The notes: a model not told the origin generated them from the letters alone. A stretch of DNA of 30,928 nt from JACZUI01 sp041599115 (GCA_041599115.1 JBFHXF010000014.1:1-30928); one strand, 5' to 3'; shown: positions 15,264 through 24,337, counted from the first letter of the stretch. Numbers and translations are program-made.

Positions 15264-16028
15264 TCAGCCGTTGGTCCATTGCGGAGGGCGCTTCTCCACG
15301 AACGCCTTGATCCCCTCGACACCGTCGTGTGTAGGCAAGAGCTCCTCCAGATAGAGGCGTTCGGCGTCCGCGAGCCCGCCCTGCAATACAGCCAGCCGTT
15401 TCCCTCGAACCGCTTTGGTGGCGAGACGCAGCGACAGGGCCGACCGGGGCACGAAGTGTTTCTCGACGAAATCGTCGATGAAGGCGTCCAAATCACCAGC
15501 CGGTGCGATCAGGTTGACGATTCCCATCCGCTGGGCCTCTTCGGCAGTGAAGCTGCGGCCGGTTAGGAGAATGTCCTCAGCGCCGCGGCCGTGCAACAGG
15601 GCGGTCGCCGCAGGAGCTATCACCCCGAGTTGAATCTCCGGACTGGCGAACTTGGCGTGCTCCTCGGCGATCACGATTCCGCAGGCGAGGGCTAGTTCGA
15701 AGCCGCCGCCCAGACAGCTTCCTTGAACGCCCGCGATGGTTGGATAGGGGAATCCCACCAGGTCCCCGATGACTGTGCCGAGCGCTGCGAGCATTTGTGG
15801 CGCTTTGTCCGGGAGATGCTCCACGACGCTGGCACCGTACGAGAAGTGCTTTCCCGCACCACGTAGGACGAGGACCTTCCCGTTCTCTGCCTCACCGGCA
15901 GTCCGGATGACAGGTCGGAGAAGCTCACAGATCTCGGTGTCGATGATGTTTCCAGGCGGCCGATCGATCGTCAACGTATGGACGGCTCCGTCATCCGAAA
16001 CGTTGTGCCGAACCGGGGAGTCACTCAC
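15264..16028 (-). CDS. dch: Cyclohexa-1,5-diene-1-carbonyl-CoA hydratase
   Basis: 254 aa, crotonase fold, from the GTG at 16028 that overlaps the oah stop (GTGA). The segment GAGKHFSYGASVVEHLPDK closely matches the diagnostic stretch of Thauera Dch/BzdW, as do RPPGNIID near the N-terminus, SCLGGGFELALACGIVIAEE, ASPEIQLGV and ERLYLEELLPTHDGVEGI near the C-terminus. It adds water to the dienoyl-CoA made by benzoyl-CoA reductase, giving 6-hydroxycyclohex-1-ene-1-carbonyl-CoA. It is the last gene of the minus-strand operon, next to the two enzymes that follow it in the pathway. Its stop abuts the stop of the convergent small gene with no space for a terminator. Confidence 0.92.
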   Translation of the reverse strand: MSDSPVRHNVSDDGAVHTLTIDRPPGNIIDTEICELLRPVIRTAGEAENGKVLVLRGAGKHFSYGASVVEHLPDKAPQMLAALGTVIGDLVGFPYPTIAGVQGSCLGGGFELALACGIVIAEEHAKFASPEIQLGVIAPAATALLHGRGAEDILLTGRSFTAEEAQRMGIVNLIAPAGDLDAFIDDFVEKHFVPRSALSLRLATKAVRGKRLAVLQGGLADAERLYLEELLPTHDGVEGIKAFVEKRPPQWTNG

Positions 16029-17125
16029 GGACGTGACCTGAACTGAGGTGACACTGCTTCGAGCAGATCGTCGCCCCACGTCTCTCCGGCGGCCAGCCGA
16101 CGCCGGAGGTCGATGAAATCGACCTCCCGGCCGACATCGCGCGATCCCCGGTGAAAGGCCTGGAACCCGGCCTTGGCTTCGGTCATCATGTTGAGCGAGA
16201 GCCACGCCCGGTTCGTCTCGCGGTTTTGATCCCAGTGCTCCAGCTTCTTTTTGCGGAGCGACTCTGTTGTCTTCAGGGTGCAGTCCGGCATGGTGTAGAG
16301 GATCTTGGTGATGAGGGTGTCGACACCCCGGTCGAGCATCTCGAAATCGATGGTGCCCGACTTCAGCAGCTCCTTGCCGGCCTCCAGCTCAGCCCCCTCT
16401 TTTGATCGCCCGTGAATGATCTTTCCCCATTCGTCCAGATAGCGATCCGTCACAACCAGGGGGTTGGGCACGAATTGCCCGTTCACCTTGAGCACCGGGA
16501 AGATGTCGTTGACCAGACCCAGACGCAGGGCTTCATGGGCGCTCCACAGCTCGCAGAGGACACAGCTGGCCACGGCCTCGCCCCACCCCACATAGAGGTC
16601 GAGGAAGTCGGTCGAACCGCCGTCCGGGGCTGACCCGTGCTTCGGCCCGGCCTGGCCGAAACGGGCAAGATCGGAGGCGAGAGTGAAGTCACAGGCCATC
16701 CCGATCTCCTGACCGCCGCCGACCCGCATCCCGTTGACCCGGTTGATCACCGGCTTGTCGCAGCTGAGGATCCCGGAGACCATGTCGTTGAAGAGACGCA
16801 TGTACTGCCGGTACTCGCCGGGCCGCCCGGCGTAGTACTCGGAGTACTCCTCGGTATTGCCTCCGGTGCAGAAGGCTCGCTCGCCCACTCCGGTGAAGAC
16901 CACGGCGACGGCGGCGCGGTCCACGGAAGCGCGTCGGAACGCAAGGATGACCTCCTTCACCGCCTCGGTGGTGTAGGAGTTGAGCTGGGCCGGGTTGTCG
17001 AGGCTTATCCAGACAGCATGGAGCCCGTCCACCGGGGCGCCCTGAATGTCGAGCACCGGATGCGTCTCGTAGCCGATCTCACTGAAAGCGAGGTCTGGGA
17101 CCAGATCGTGGTTTACGTGTTCCAT
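16025..17125 (-). CDS. oah: 6-oxocyclohex-1-ene-1-carbonyl-CoA hydrolase (ring-opening)
   Basis: 366 aa, close to the 375-380 aa of Oah/BzdY/BamA and longer than ordinary enoyl-CoA hydratases. The family signatures are strong: LDNPAQLNSYTTEAVKEVIL, FCTGGNTEEYSEYYAGRPGE, YRQYMRLFNDMVSGILSCDKP, VNGMRVGGGQEIGMACDF and FGQAGPKHGSAPDGGSTDFL, then NPLVVTDRYLDEWGKIIHG. It adds water and cleaves the C-C bond of the oxo-ring, producing 3-hydroxypimelyl-CoA. This gene is the standard marker for anaerobic aromatic degradation. The ATG at 17125 has AAAGGA upstream and lies ten bases after the had stop. Confidence 0.96.
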   Translation of the reverse strand: MEHVNHDLVPDLAFSEIGYETHPVLDIQGAPVDGLHAVWISLDNPAQLNSYTTEAVKEVILAFRRASVDRAAVAVVFTGVGERAFCTGGNTEEYSEYYAGRPGEYRQYMRLFNDMVSGILSCDKPVINRVNGMRVGGGQEIGMACDFTLASDLARFGQAGPKHGSAPDGGSTDFLDLYVGWGEAVASCVLCELWSAHEALRLGLVNDIFPVLKVNGQFVPNPLVVTDRYLDEWGKIIHGRSKEGAELEAGKELLKSGTIDFEMLDRGVDTLITKILYTMPDCTLKTTESLRKKKLEHWDQNRETNRAWLSLNMMTEAKAGFQAFHRGSRDVGREVDFIDLRRRLAAGETWGDDLLEAVSPQFRSRP

Positions 17126-17135
17126 GGTTTTCCTT

Positions 17136-18188
17136 TCAAGGGACGAGGATCGTTCGACGTGAGTCGCTGCGGGAATGAGCGTCGGCCAGCGCCGTGGCGA
17201 TGTCGCTCATGGGGAGTTTGCGGGTGAAGGGATGCAGGTCGACCTTTCCGGAGGCAACGAGGTCGATGGCCTCGGGGTAGCGCTCCGGCGGGCACCCCCA
17301 ACTGCCGAAGGCGGTGGCATCGAATGCCATCAGGTTCGAAAGCCTGATCGCCACCTTCTCCCTGGTATAGCCCACGACCGCCATGATGGCGGCCGGGCCG
17401 AGAAGACCGTATGCAGTCAGTTGGCCGGCGGGGGTGCCGGAGCATTCGAAGATCTTCCACCCGATCGGCCCTACGCCGAACGAGCCGGCATGATCCCTGA
17501 TCCGGTCACGGACCTCGCGGTCGGTCATTTCCCGAGAATTCACCGTGCCGCTGGCCCCATGGTCGAGCAACGGACCGAGTCGGGCATCATCAACATCGAC
17601 CGCGACGACATGAGCCCCGCTGGCCGCGGCCACCTGGACGGCGTAGGTCCCCACGCCACCGGTGCCGACCACCACCACAAAGTCGCCGTCTGTCACGGCG
17701 GCCCTCCTCACCGCCTGTAGCGGTGTGGTGACGGCATCGGCCACGACCGCCAGATCGGCGACGTCATAGTCGTCGGGAAGACTCTCGATCGCGGAGAGAC
17801 CGCTGGCGGGGACTGTCACATGGGTGGCGAATCCGCCGTCGAGATCGTTGCCCGGCATCTTCTGCCGGATGCAGACATTCCCCCGGCCGGCGGCGCACAT
17901 CTCACATTCGCCACAGGGGATCACTGCCGCCACCAGCACGTTCTTTCCCACCCATCCCTCAGCGCCTTCTCCGGCTTCGATGACGCGGCCGCTGATCTCG
18001 TGGCCGAGCACCAGAGGGAGCCCGGCTCTGGTCTGCACCGATCCATCGAGGAAGCCGAGATCGGTGTGACAAAGCCCACACCCGGCGACCTCGATCAGAA
18101 CTTCACCCGACCCGGGGGCGCGAGCGGCCCCGTCGATTCGCTGCAGGGCCTGATTGGGCTCCACGAAGTGCCATGAGTATCGGTTCAC
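17136..18188 (-). CDS. had: 6-hydroxycyclohex-1-ene-1-carbonyl-CoA dehydrogenase
   Basis: 350 aa from a GTG at 18188, preceded at eight bases by GGAGG; an ATG at 18203 would add five residues but has no ribosome site. Zinc-dependent alcohol dehydrogenase family. The catalytic zinc site is CGLCHTDLGF and LGHEISG, the structural zinc loop CGECEMCAAGRGNVC, and the NAD loop VVVGTGGVGTYAVQVA. The stretches MPGNDLDGGFATHVTVP, VVADAVTTPLQAV, WKIFECSGTPAGQ and RLSNLMAFDATAFGSWGCPP are particular to Had/BzdX. It oxidises the hydroxyl made by Dch to the 6-oxo compound cleaved by Oah, using NAD+. Confidence 0.94.
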   Translation of the reverse strand: MNRYSWHFVEPNQALQRIDGAARAPGSGEVLIEVAGCGLCHTDLGFLDGSVQTRAGLPLVLGHEISGRVIEAGEGAEGWVGKNVLVAAVIPCGECEMCAAGRGNVCIRQKMPGNDLDGGFATHVTVPASGLSAIESLPDDYDVADLAVVADAVTTPLQAVRRAAVTDGDFVVVVGTGGVGTYAVQVAAASGAHVVAVDVDDARLGPLLDHGASGTVNSREMTDREVRDRIRDHAGSFGVGPIGWKIFECSGTPAGQLTAYGLLGPAAIMAVVGYTREKVAIRLSNLMAFDATAFGSWGCPPERYPEAIDLVASGKVDLHPFTRKLPMSDIATALADAHSRSDSRRTILVP

Positions 18189-18221
18189 GTCTCCATCCTC
18201 CATTGCCGTTTGGCGGTCAGA

Positions 18222-19202
18222 TCACTCATTCTCCACCTCGAGGTCGTGCAGGGCCCGGGTGATGTATACCGGGGCCATCCACTTGCGGTACCGAGAGCCG
18301 AGATCGGCGTTGTCCTGGGGGCGGACCAGTTGGGCGGCAAGCCGGGCTGCCTCTTCAATGACCTCATCGGTGAATCGATTTCCGATGAGTGACTGTTCGG
18401 CTTCGATCGCACGCAACGGCGCCGAGGCCACGGCACCCAGGACAAGCCGGGCATCCCGGCAGATGCCCTCGTGGTCGAACCGGGCCGCGGCGGCGACCCC
18501 GAGGATGGGGAAGTCGATCGAGCCTCTTCGTCGCAGCTTGTGATAGGTGGCCCGGACCTGCCGGATGGGCAGAATCAGCTCAAGCAGGATCTCGTCGGCA
18601 GACTTGGCCTGGAAGGCGATCCCGTCGTTCTGGTAGAGGTCGGCGGCCGCGATGACCCGCTCCCCTCGCACGCTCACCAGTCTGACGGCTCCCTCCAGGG
18701 CGATGGCCAGCGGCGCAAGGTCCGACGAGCTGACAGCCCAGCACCTGTCTCCCCGTGGTGCGACCCAGCAGACTTCGCCTCCATCTTTCATGCAGTGACC
18801 ACTGGCCTCTCGCCAGTTCTCCGACATGTCGATGTAGTTGCATCGGGTATCGAGGCAGAGGTTGCCCCCGACCGTGGCGGTATTCCGAATCTGCGGCGAA
18901 GCAATCTCGGCCGCAGCCGCCGCAACGACCGAAGGCACCAGAGGAGACGCGGCGAGGTCGGCGAGCAGCGTCGAGGCACCGATGATGCAGTTGTCACCTT
19001 CTATCCGGATGCCGCTGAGACCGGGGATTGACGCGAGGGAAACCAGGAGTGCCGGCGTTGACTGTCGGCGCTTCATCTTGGGGGTCAGGTCCGTCCCCCC
19101 GCCGACGATGGCAACCCGTTGTTGCGGGTTGGCGAGAAGCCGGGCGGCGTCGGCGATGGACTCGGGGGTGAGGTATTCGAAGGCGGGGAGGGTGACGGTC
19201 AT
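18222..19202 (-). CDS. hcrB: 4-hydroxybenzoyl-CoA reductase, beta (FAD + 4Fe-4S) subunit
   Basis: 326 aa, longer than an ordinary FAD chain such as the one at 575-1426. FAD loops are IVGGGTDLTPKM (residues 32-43) and IRNTATVGGNLC (105-116). Directly after the second loop lies the Cys-rich insertion that defines HcrB: LDTRCNYIDMSENWREASGH, then CMKDGGEVCWVAPRGDRCWA, with Cys at 121, 137, 145 and 154. In Thauera HcrB, four Cys with this spacing bind an extra [4Fe-4S] cluster that lets electrons flow backwards from ferredoxin to the Mo site. This is strong evidence for 4-hydroxybenzoyl-CoA reductase rather than xanthine dehydrogenase. The ATG overlaps the hcrA stop. Confidence 0.94.
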   Translation of the reverse strand: MTVTLPAFEYLTPESIADAARLLANPQQRVAIVGGGTDLTPKMKRRQSTPALLVSLASIPGLSGIRIEGDNCIIGASTLLADLAASPLVPSVVAAAAAEIASPQIRNTATVGGNLCLDTRCNYIDMSENWREASGHCMKDGGEVCWVAPRGDRCWAVSSSDLAPLAIALEGAVRLVSVRGERVIAAADLYQNDGIAFQAKSADEILLELILPIRQVRATYHKLRRRGSIDFPILGVAAAARFDHEGICRDARLVLGAVASAPLRAIEAEQSLIGNRFTDEVIEEAARLAAQLVRPQDNADLGSRYRKWMAPVYITRALHDLEVENE

Positions 19203-21574
19203 GGCGCCACGAATCCGGCCGGGGGTTCGACTCTGACGACTGGCGGGAACTGGTATTCGGGGACGGTTTCGGGGCCGAATCGACCGGATCCGCCACGTGA
19301 CTTGTCCCTCAACGCGGCCACGATTTTGTCAGGAGTGATCGGAACCTCATCGATGCGGACTCCGAGAGCGTCGTATACGGCGTTGGCTATGGCCGGGATC
19401 ACCGGCAGCAGCGGTCCCTGCCCCACCTCCTTGGCGCCGAAGGGTCCTTCGGGGTCGATCGACTCGATCAGGTAGGTCTCAACCGGGGGCATCTCCAGAG
19501 CAGTGGGGATCTTGTAATCCAGCAACGATGGTCCGCGGTGCAGCGCCCCGCGGAAGGAGTGCTCCTCGAATAGGGCTTCGCCAAGGCCCATGTAGACCCC
19601 GCCCTCGATCTGGCCCTCCACCAGCAGCGGGTTGATGGCCTTGCCGATGTCATGGGCGAGCCATACCCGCTCCACGTCCACCTGTCCTGTCTCGCCGTCG
19701 CAAGAGACGAGTGCCACGCAGGCGGAGTAGCTGTATGCCGGCGAGATGCCGACACCGGCGCCCTTGTAGGGCCCGGCGAGATCCGGTGCGCGATAACTGC
19801 CTGATTCGATGAGGGGCCCAACGGAGGCGATGGCCGTTCGCACTGCCTCGGCCCAGGCCATCCCGCTATCGGGGTCGCCCCTGACCACGATCCGACCCGC
19901 CTTCGCAACCAGATCGGCAGGGTCGACTTCTAGCTTGTCGGCTACGGCCTGCATCACGCGGTTGCGGATCTTGGTGCCCGCCTGAAGGGCTGCATTCCCG
20001 GCCATGAAAGTCACCCGGCTGGAATAGCTGCCGAGGTCGACAGGGGTGAGGTCGGTGTCCGCCGTCACCATGGCCAGGTCGGCCGGTTCCAGGCCGAGGC
20101 ATTCGGCGACCACCGTGGCCAGCATGGACGTCGAGCCCTGGCCGACGTCGGCCGCCATGGAGTAGACGGAGACTCCACCTCCACGATCCACTTTTATCTG
20201 GACCTCGGATTGGGGCATGTCATTCCAATAGATGGGGAGACCGGCGCCCGACATGTAAGCGCCCACCGCGAACCCGACGCCACGGCCAAACGGAAGCCGG
20301 CCGTGGCTCTCCGAGAAGTTGGACGCCTCTCTCACCTTTGCCATGCACTCGCTCAGCCCACAACTGGTGATCCTCAGGTGGTTCACCGTCATCGAGAATG
20401 GCTGTACCAGATTGCGGAGTCGGATCTCGACGGGATCAAGCCCGAGGTCCTCGGCCGCCTTGTCCATCTGTGACTCGAGGGCGAACCTCGGCTGTGGGGT
20501 GCCATGGCCTCGCTTGGGCCCGCATGCCGGTTTGTTGGTGAAAACGCGGACGCCTTCGAATCGGTAGTTGGGTATCCGGTAGGTGGACGTCTGCAAGGCG
20601 CCGGTGTAGTACAACGAGGCGACGCCGTAGCTTCCGTAGGCGCCACCGTCGAGGAACGTCTTGAAATGCATGGCGGTGATGCGCCCATCGCGGAGAAAGC
20701 CCGTCTTGACCCACATCAGAACCGGGTGGCGCCCACGGTGGGCATAGAAGACCTCCTCCCGGCTGAGGGTGATCTTCACGGGACGTCCCGTGAGCATTGA
20801 CAGCTTGGCGGCCACGATCTCGTGAGAGAAGGGGTCGGTCTTACCACCGAACCCGCCTCCCGAGGGAGTGGCGATCACCCGGATACGGCCAGCCGGCATC
20901 TCCAACACTTTCTCGAGCGCCCGGTGCAGATAGTGGGGGACCTGGGTCGATGACCACAGACGGAGCCTGTGATCGGCGTCGTAATCCGCCATGGCCGAGT
21001 GAGTCTCCAGCGCGGCATGGGTGTTTCCGCGAAAGAAGTACACATCCTCTCTGATGTGGTCGGCTTCGGCCATCCCCGCGTCCACGTCGCCGAACTCGAG
21101 GGCGGCCACCCGGTGGACGTTCTTCCCGGTGCCCTCGCCATGGATCAGCGGCCGGTCTTCGCCGAGGGCCTCCTCGATGGTGACTACCGGCTCGAGCGGT
21201 TGATACAAGACATCGATCAGATCGAGCGCCTTCTCGGCAGTCTCGGCGTCGATGGCGGCAACCGCCGCGACAGGATCCCCGATGTGCCGCACCCGATGGA
21301 GGGCCAGGGCGTTTTCGTCCTGGCTGACCGGGAGGATCCCATACGAGATCGGCAGATCGGCACCGGTGATCACTGCTTTCACCCCCGGCAGGTTCTCCGC
21401 CCGGCTGGTGTCGATACGCGTAATGAGCGCGTGGGCCTGAGTGCTCCGCAGTTGGCGGCCGACGAGTGTGCCGGGGAGGGTCAGGTCGTCGGCGTAACGC
21501 AGCCGGCCGGTGACCTGTTCCATGGCGTCGACTCGGGGGAGTGGCCGGCCGACGACACTGTGCCCACTGGTCAT
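19199..21574 (-). CDS. hcrA: 4-hydroxybenzoyl-CoA reductase, alpha (molybdenum) subunit
   Basis: 791 aa from the ATG at 21574 in a TGATG junction with hcrC. It opens SVVGRPLPRVDAMEQVTGRL with RYADD following, the family N-terminus. Mo-pterin loops are GGGFGGKTDPFSHE and NKPACGPKRGHGTPQPRFA. The catalytic Glu is Glu716 in FGAKEVGQG. Together with hcrC and hcrB it removes the ring hydroxyl of 4-hydroxybenzoyl-CoA by two-electron reduction, giving benzoyl-CoA. The specific assignment relies mainly on HcrB and on the operon. The last about 40 residues after the core are Pro- and Gly-rich and show no domain. Confidence 0.92.
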   Translation of the reverse strand: MTSGHSVVGRPLPRVDAMEQVTGRLRYADDLTLPGTLVGRQLRSTQAHALITRIDTSRAENLPGVKAVITGADLPISYGILPVSQDENALALHRVRHIGDPVAAVAAIDAETAEKALDLIDVLYQPLEPVVTIEEALGEDRPLIHGEGTGKNVHRVAALEFGDVDAGMAEADHIREDVYFFRGNTHAALETHSAMADYDADHRLRLWSSTQVPHYLHRALEKVLEMPAGRIRVIATPSGGGFGGKTDPFSHEIVAAKLSMLTGRPVKITLSREEVFYAHRGRHPVLMWVKTGFLRDGRITAMHFKTFLDGGAYGSYGVASLYYTGALQTSTYRIPNYRFEGVRVFTNKPACGPKRGHGTPQPRFALESQMDKAAEDLGLDPVEIRLRNLVQPFSMTVNHLRITSCGLSECMAKVREASNFSESHGRLPFGRGVGFAVGAYMSGAGLPIYWNDMPQSEVQIKVDRGGGVSVYSMAADVGQGSTSMLATVVAECLGLEPADLAMVTADTDLTPVDLGSYSSRVTFMAGNAALQAGTKIRNRVMQAVADKLEVDPADLVAKAGRIVVRGDPDSGMAWAEAVRTAIASVGPLIESGSYRAPDLAGPYKGAGVGISPAYSYSACVALVSCDGETGQVDVERVWLAHDIGKAINPLLVEGQIEGGVYMGLGEALFEEHSFRGALHRGPSLLDYKIPTALEMPPVETYLIESIDPEGPFGAKEVGQGPLLPVIPAIANAVYDALGVRIDEVPITPDKIVAALRDKSRGGSGRFGPETVPEYQFPPVVRVEPPAGFVAP

Positions 21575-22047
21575 CACGACCCGCTCCGAGATGCGGCGAG
21601 ATGCACCGCGTCGAGGATCTTCGAGTAGCCGGTGCAGCGACACAGGTTCCCTGCCAGGGCGACCTGGATCTGGTGCGTTGTCGGCTGGGGTGTCGCATCC
21701 AGCAGCGCTTTCGAGGTGACGATCATGCCGGGCGTGCAGTAACCGCATTGCGCTGCGCCCAATTCGGCAAAGGCAGTCTGGAGGGGGTGTGGCCGGCCAT
21801 TCTCGGCGAGGCCTTCGATGGTCGTCACGACGCGGCCGTCAACCTGAGGTGCCAGCAGCAGACACGAGAGCACAGGCCGGCCGTCGAGCAACACCGTGCA
21901 GGAGCCGCATTCTCCCAGGTCGCAACCGTGCTTGGTGCCGGTGAGCCCGAGGTCGACACGGAGCAGGTCGAGCAACGTCGTGTGATCGCTCGTCAGGACC
22001 CGATGTGTCTCCTCGTTGACACGGAATTCCAGGACACGCTGGGTCAT
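21574..22047 (-). CDS. hcrC: 4-hydroxybenzoyl-CoA reductase, gamma (2x 2Fe-2S) subunit
   Basis: 157 aa from the ATG at 22047, which overlaps the isomerase stop (TGATG); a TTG one codon earlier is less likely. Ferredoxin-type cluster at about residues 41-62 (GCDLGECGSCTVLLDGRPVL, then SC). The second cluster is in the C-terminal domain: QCGYCTPGMIV and LCRCTGYSKIL. It relays electrons between the FAD/4Fe-4S subunit and the molybdenum site. Co-translation with hcrA and hcrB makes the three-subunit complex. Confidence 0.93.
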   Translation of the reverse strand: MTQRVLEFRVNEETHRVLTSDHTTLLDLLRVDLGLTGTKHGCDLGECGSCTVLLDGRPVLSCLLLAPQVDGRVVTTIEGLAENGRPHPLQTAFAELGAAQCGYCTPGMIVTSKALLDATPQPTTHQIQVALAGNLCRCTGYSKILDAVHLAASRSGS

Positions 22048-23222
22048 CAACCTGTCCCGCGTGCGATGGCACTCCGGCGAACGTAGGCGGTTCCCTCGGC
22101 GAGGAGCCGGGCTGTGCGGTGGTACACCGCTTCTTCGACCTGCCAGACGTCCCCGGTGCGGTCGACCCGCGCCCTGACCGGCATCACACCGCTCATATGT
22201 CCGATTCGGATCTCGTCATCGGCACCTTGGCGGGTGACCTCATGGACCGTCGTTCCGGGGATACGCGCCGCCGCGCCGGTACAGGCCCCGAGGGTGCCGG
22301 GATACGCCTTGTGTGGCACTGCCGGGCGGCCACCGACAACTCTGGCCACCAGATCGACCTCGGTTGAGTGCACGGGCCGTCCCGTGGCGAAGCTCAGGTA
22401 GTCGGCGGGTGGCCCGACCAGCGCCGGCACCGGCGTGAGTCCGTCGGTAGCCATGCCGAGCAGCTTGGCTGCCGCCTCCTTGACCGCAGCAATCGAAGAC
22501 AGATGATCCTCGCTGAACTCCCCGGCTCTTTCGGTTCCTGACATTCCCACCGCCGAGGCGAGGAAGAAGACGGTGAGGTTGGCCAGATCGATGATGGTGG
22601 CCCTGACGGGACCGACGGCGGTGTCGAGAACATCGACGACGTTCCCTGTCGGCAGAAGGGCGCCGGTGATGCCACCAGCCGTCTGGCCGAAATCGAGTGC
22701 TATCGGAGCGCCGGTCCCGGGAACGCCATGGACCTCATACGGACCCTCGATGGCTGCCGCCCCGTCGATCACCGGAACGGCGGCGATGAGGATCCTCCCG
22801 GTGTTCGTGTTGTGAATCCGGACACGTGTCACCGGCTCTACGACCTCGACGATTGCCCTGTCGACCGCATAGGCACCCACCGCAGCAGAGATGTTGCCGC
22901 AGTTGATGTCGTAGTCCACCACCGGCTCCGTGATGCTGACCTGGGCGAAGGTGTAGTCGAGGTCGGCGTCGCTTCGCGAGGGTGGGTCGATTATGGCCAG
23001 CTTGCTGGTCAGGAGATCGGCCCCACCGAGTCCGTCGATCTGGCGTCGGTCCGGGCTTCCGAAAAGAGCCAGGATTGCCGCGTCGCGGGTTGGTGCGTCC
23101 GGTGGCAGGCTATTGCCCGAGAGAAACACGGCCTTGCTGGTGCCGCCCCGCATGAGGACGAACGGAAGCGGTGCTTGTTCTCCACTCCCTCCGATCAACG
23201 AATCAGGATCTGGACCGTGCAC
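22047..23222 (-). CDS. PrpF-family isomerase (2-methylaconitate/3-methylitaconate isomerase-like)
   Basis: 391 aa from a GTG at 23222 with AAGGAG four bases upstream; this start lies 28 bases inside the thiolase gene. Diaminopimelate-epimerase-like fold. The conserved MRGGTSKAVFL is at residues 24-34. The catalytic pair of the family is present: Lys74 in LLTSKLAII and Cys108 in DINCGNISAAVG. GHMSGVMPV lies near the C-terminus. Known members move a double bond or isomerise unsaturated tricarboxylates (2-methylaconitate, 3-methylitaconate, 4-oxalomesaconate). None of these is an intermediate of the benzoyl-CoA pathway, so its substrate here is unclear. It is coupled both to the thiolase upstream and hcrC downstream. 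Confidence 0.87.
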   Translation of the reverse strand: MHGPDPDSLIGGSGEQAPLPFVLMRGGTSKAVFLSGNSLPPDAPTRDAAILALFGSPDRRQIDGLGGADLLTSKLAIIDPPSRSDADLDYTFAQVSITEPVVDYDINCGNISAAVGAYAVDRAIVEVVEPVTRVRIHNTNTGRILIAAVPVIDGAAAIEGPYEVHGVPGTGAPIALDFGQTAGGITGALLPTGNVVDVLDTAVGPVRATIIDLANLTVFFLASAVGMSGTERAGEFSEDHLSSIAAVKEAAAKLLGMATDGLTPVPALVGPPADYLSFATGRPVHSTEVDLVARVVGGRPAVPHKAYPGTLGACTGAAARIPGTTVHEVTRQGADDEIRIGHMSGVMPVRARVDRTGDVWQVEEAVYHRTARLLAEGTAYVRRSAIARGTG

Positions 23223-24337
23223 GCTGCTCCTTCGATACCGACGGCCTTTCCCCCTCGACAGTGAGCGAGACCGACACGAGCACCTTCGATCTGCCGATCA
23301 CCGGCCTCACCGCGTAATTGCTTGACCAGTTCGACGACCTGGGCGACTCCGGTTCCACCGAGAGGATGACCCTTGCCGAGCAGACCGCCGCTGGGGTTGA
23401 TCGGCAGACGCCCGTTGATATCCGCTTCGCCGCGTTCAACGGCTGAGGGGTATTGCCCCTGCTCGAACAACCCCAGACCCTCGACACGGAGCACCTCTGC
23501 GATGCTGAAGCAGTCGTGGACCTCGGCGAAGTCGATCTCATCGGGTCCCACCCCCGCCCGATCGTAAGCATCCTTGGCCGTGGCCCATGTCAACGGTTCG
23601 TAGGTCATCGAGGCTGGTTCAACGTCGACCGTCCCGGTCCGCAACGCCGACGCGGCGAGTCTGACGGCCCTGCCATTGGCGTATCTCCTGGCCGCCCGGT
23701 CGCTCATGAGAACGACCGCCGCGGCCCCGTCGGTGACCGGCGAGCAGTCGTGCAGGCGGAGGGGATCGGCGATGGGGCGTGACTGGAGAACGTCTTCGAC
23801 GGTGATTCCCTGACGGAAGTGGGCGAGCGGATTACGCGCCGCGTTCGTCTTGTTCTTGACCGGGATCAGCGCGAGCTGTTCCCGGGTCATCCCGAACTCC
23901 TCCATGTAGCGCCGCGCCCGCATGGCGTACACGGCGGGCATGGTCGCGCCGACGGCGGCCTCCGGGTCGCTCTTGTCTGGAGTCAATGCCCCGGCGAATC
24001 GCTTTGTGAGATGCTCGGTCCCGATGGCGATTACCACGTCGTTCTCGCCGGCCCGTATCGCCAGCGACGCCTCCCTGATGGCGGTTGCTCCGCTGCTGCA
24101 GGCGTTCTCGACGTTTGCCAGCGGGAGCCCCGCCAAGCCGACCTGCGCGAGAATCCGCTGACCGGTCACCATTCCTTGAAATACATGGCCGCAATATGCC
24201 GCCTCGATGGCACGGCCGTCGATGCCCGCATCGTTGATGGCCGCCCTCAGGGCCTCGGCTCCCAGATCGGCGGCGTCCCGATCGGGATGCTTGCCGAATC
24301 TGGTCATGCCTATGCCGACCACATGCACATCAGTCAT
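23195..24337 (-). CDS. SCPx-type thiolase (acyl-CoA acetyltransferase family)
   Basis: 380 aa, start ATG at 24337 overlapping the Zn-ribbon gene by eight bases. The nucleophilic Cys80 is in ENACSSGATAI. The later active-site loops are EVHDCFSIAEV and GKGHPLGGTGVAQV. The last loop, usually HN-x-GG, reads AHCRGGKAVG. This type of thiolase works with a DUF35/OB-fold partner, and here that partner is the neighbouring gene. BbsAB, which cleaves benzoylsuccinyl-CoA in anaerobic toluene degradation, has the same two-part design. In this operon a job in cleaving 3-oxopimelyl-CoA after ring opening is plausible but inferred. Confidence 0.87.
   Translation of the reverse strand: MTDVHVVGIGMTRFGKHPDRDAADLGAEALRAAINDAGIDGRAIEAAYCGHVFQGMVTGQRILAQVGLAGLPLANVENACSSGATAIREASLAIRAGENDVVIAIGTEHLTKRFAGALTPDKSDPEAAVGATMPAVYAMRARRYMEEFGMTREQLALIPVKNKTNAARNPLAHFRQGITVEDVLQSRPIADPLRLHDCSPVTDGAAAVVLMSDRAARRYANGRAVRLAASALRTGTVDVEPASMTYEPLTWATAKDAYDRAGVGPDEIDFAEVHDCFSIAEVLRVEGLGLFEQGQYPSAVERGEADINGRLPINPSGGLLGKGHPLGGTGVAQVVELVKQLRGEAGDRQIEGARVGLAHCRGGKAVGIEGAACTVQILIR

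Noticed and set aside
16025..17125. Ordinary enoyl-CoA hydratase
   Set aside because: Length (366 aa) and stretches such as FCTGGNTEEYSEYYAG and FGQAGPKHGSAPDGG are those of ring-opening Oah/BamA hydrolases.
18222..22047. Generic xanthine or CO dehydrogenase
   Set aside because: The FAD subunit carries the Cys121/137/145/154 insertion typical of 4-hydroxybenzoyl-CoA reductase and the operon continues with benzoyl-CoA pathway enzymes.
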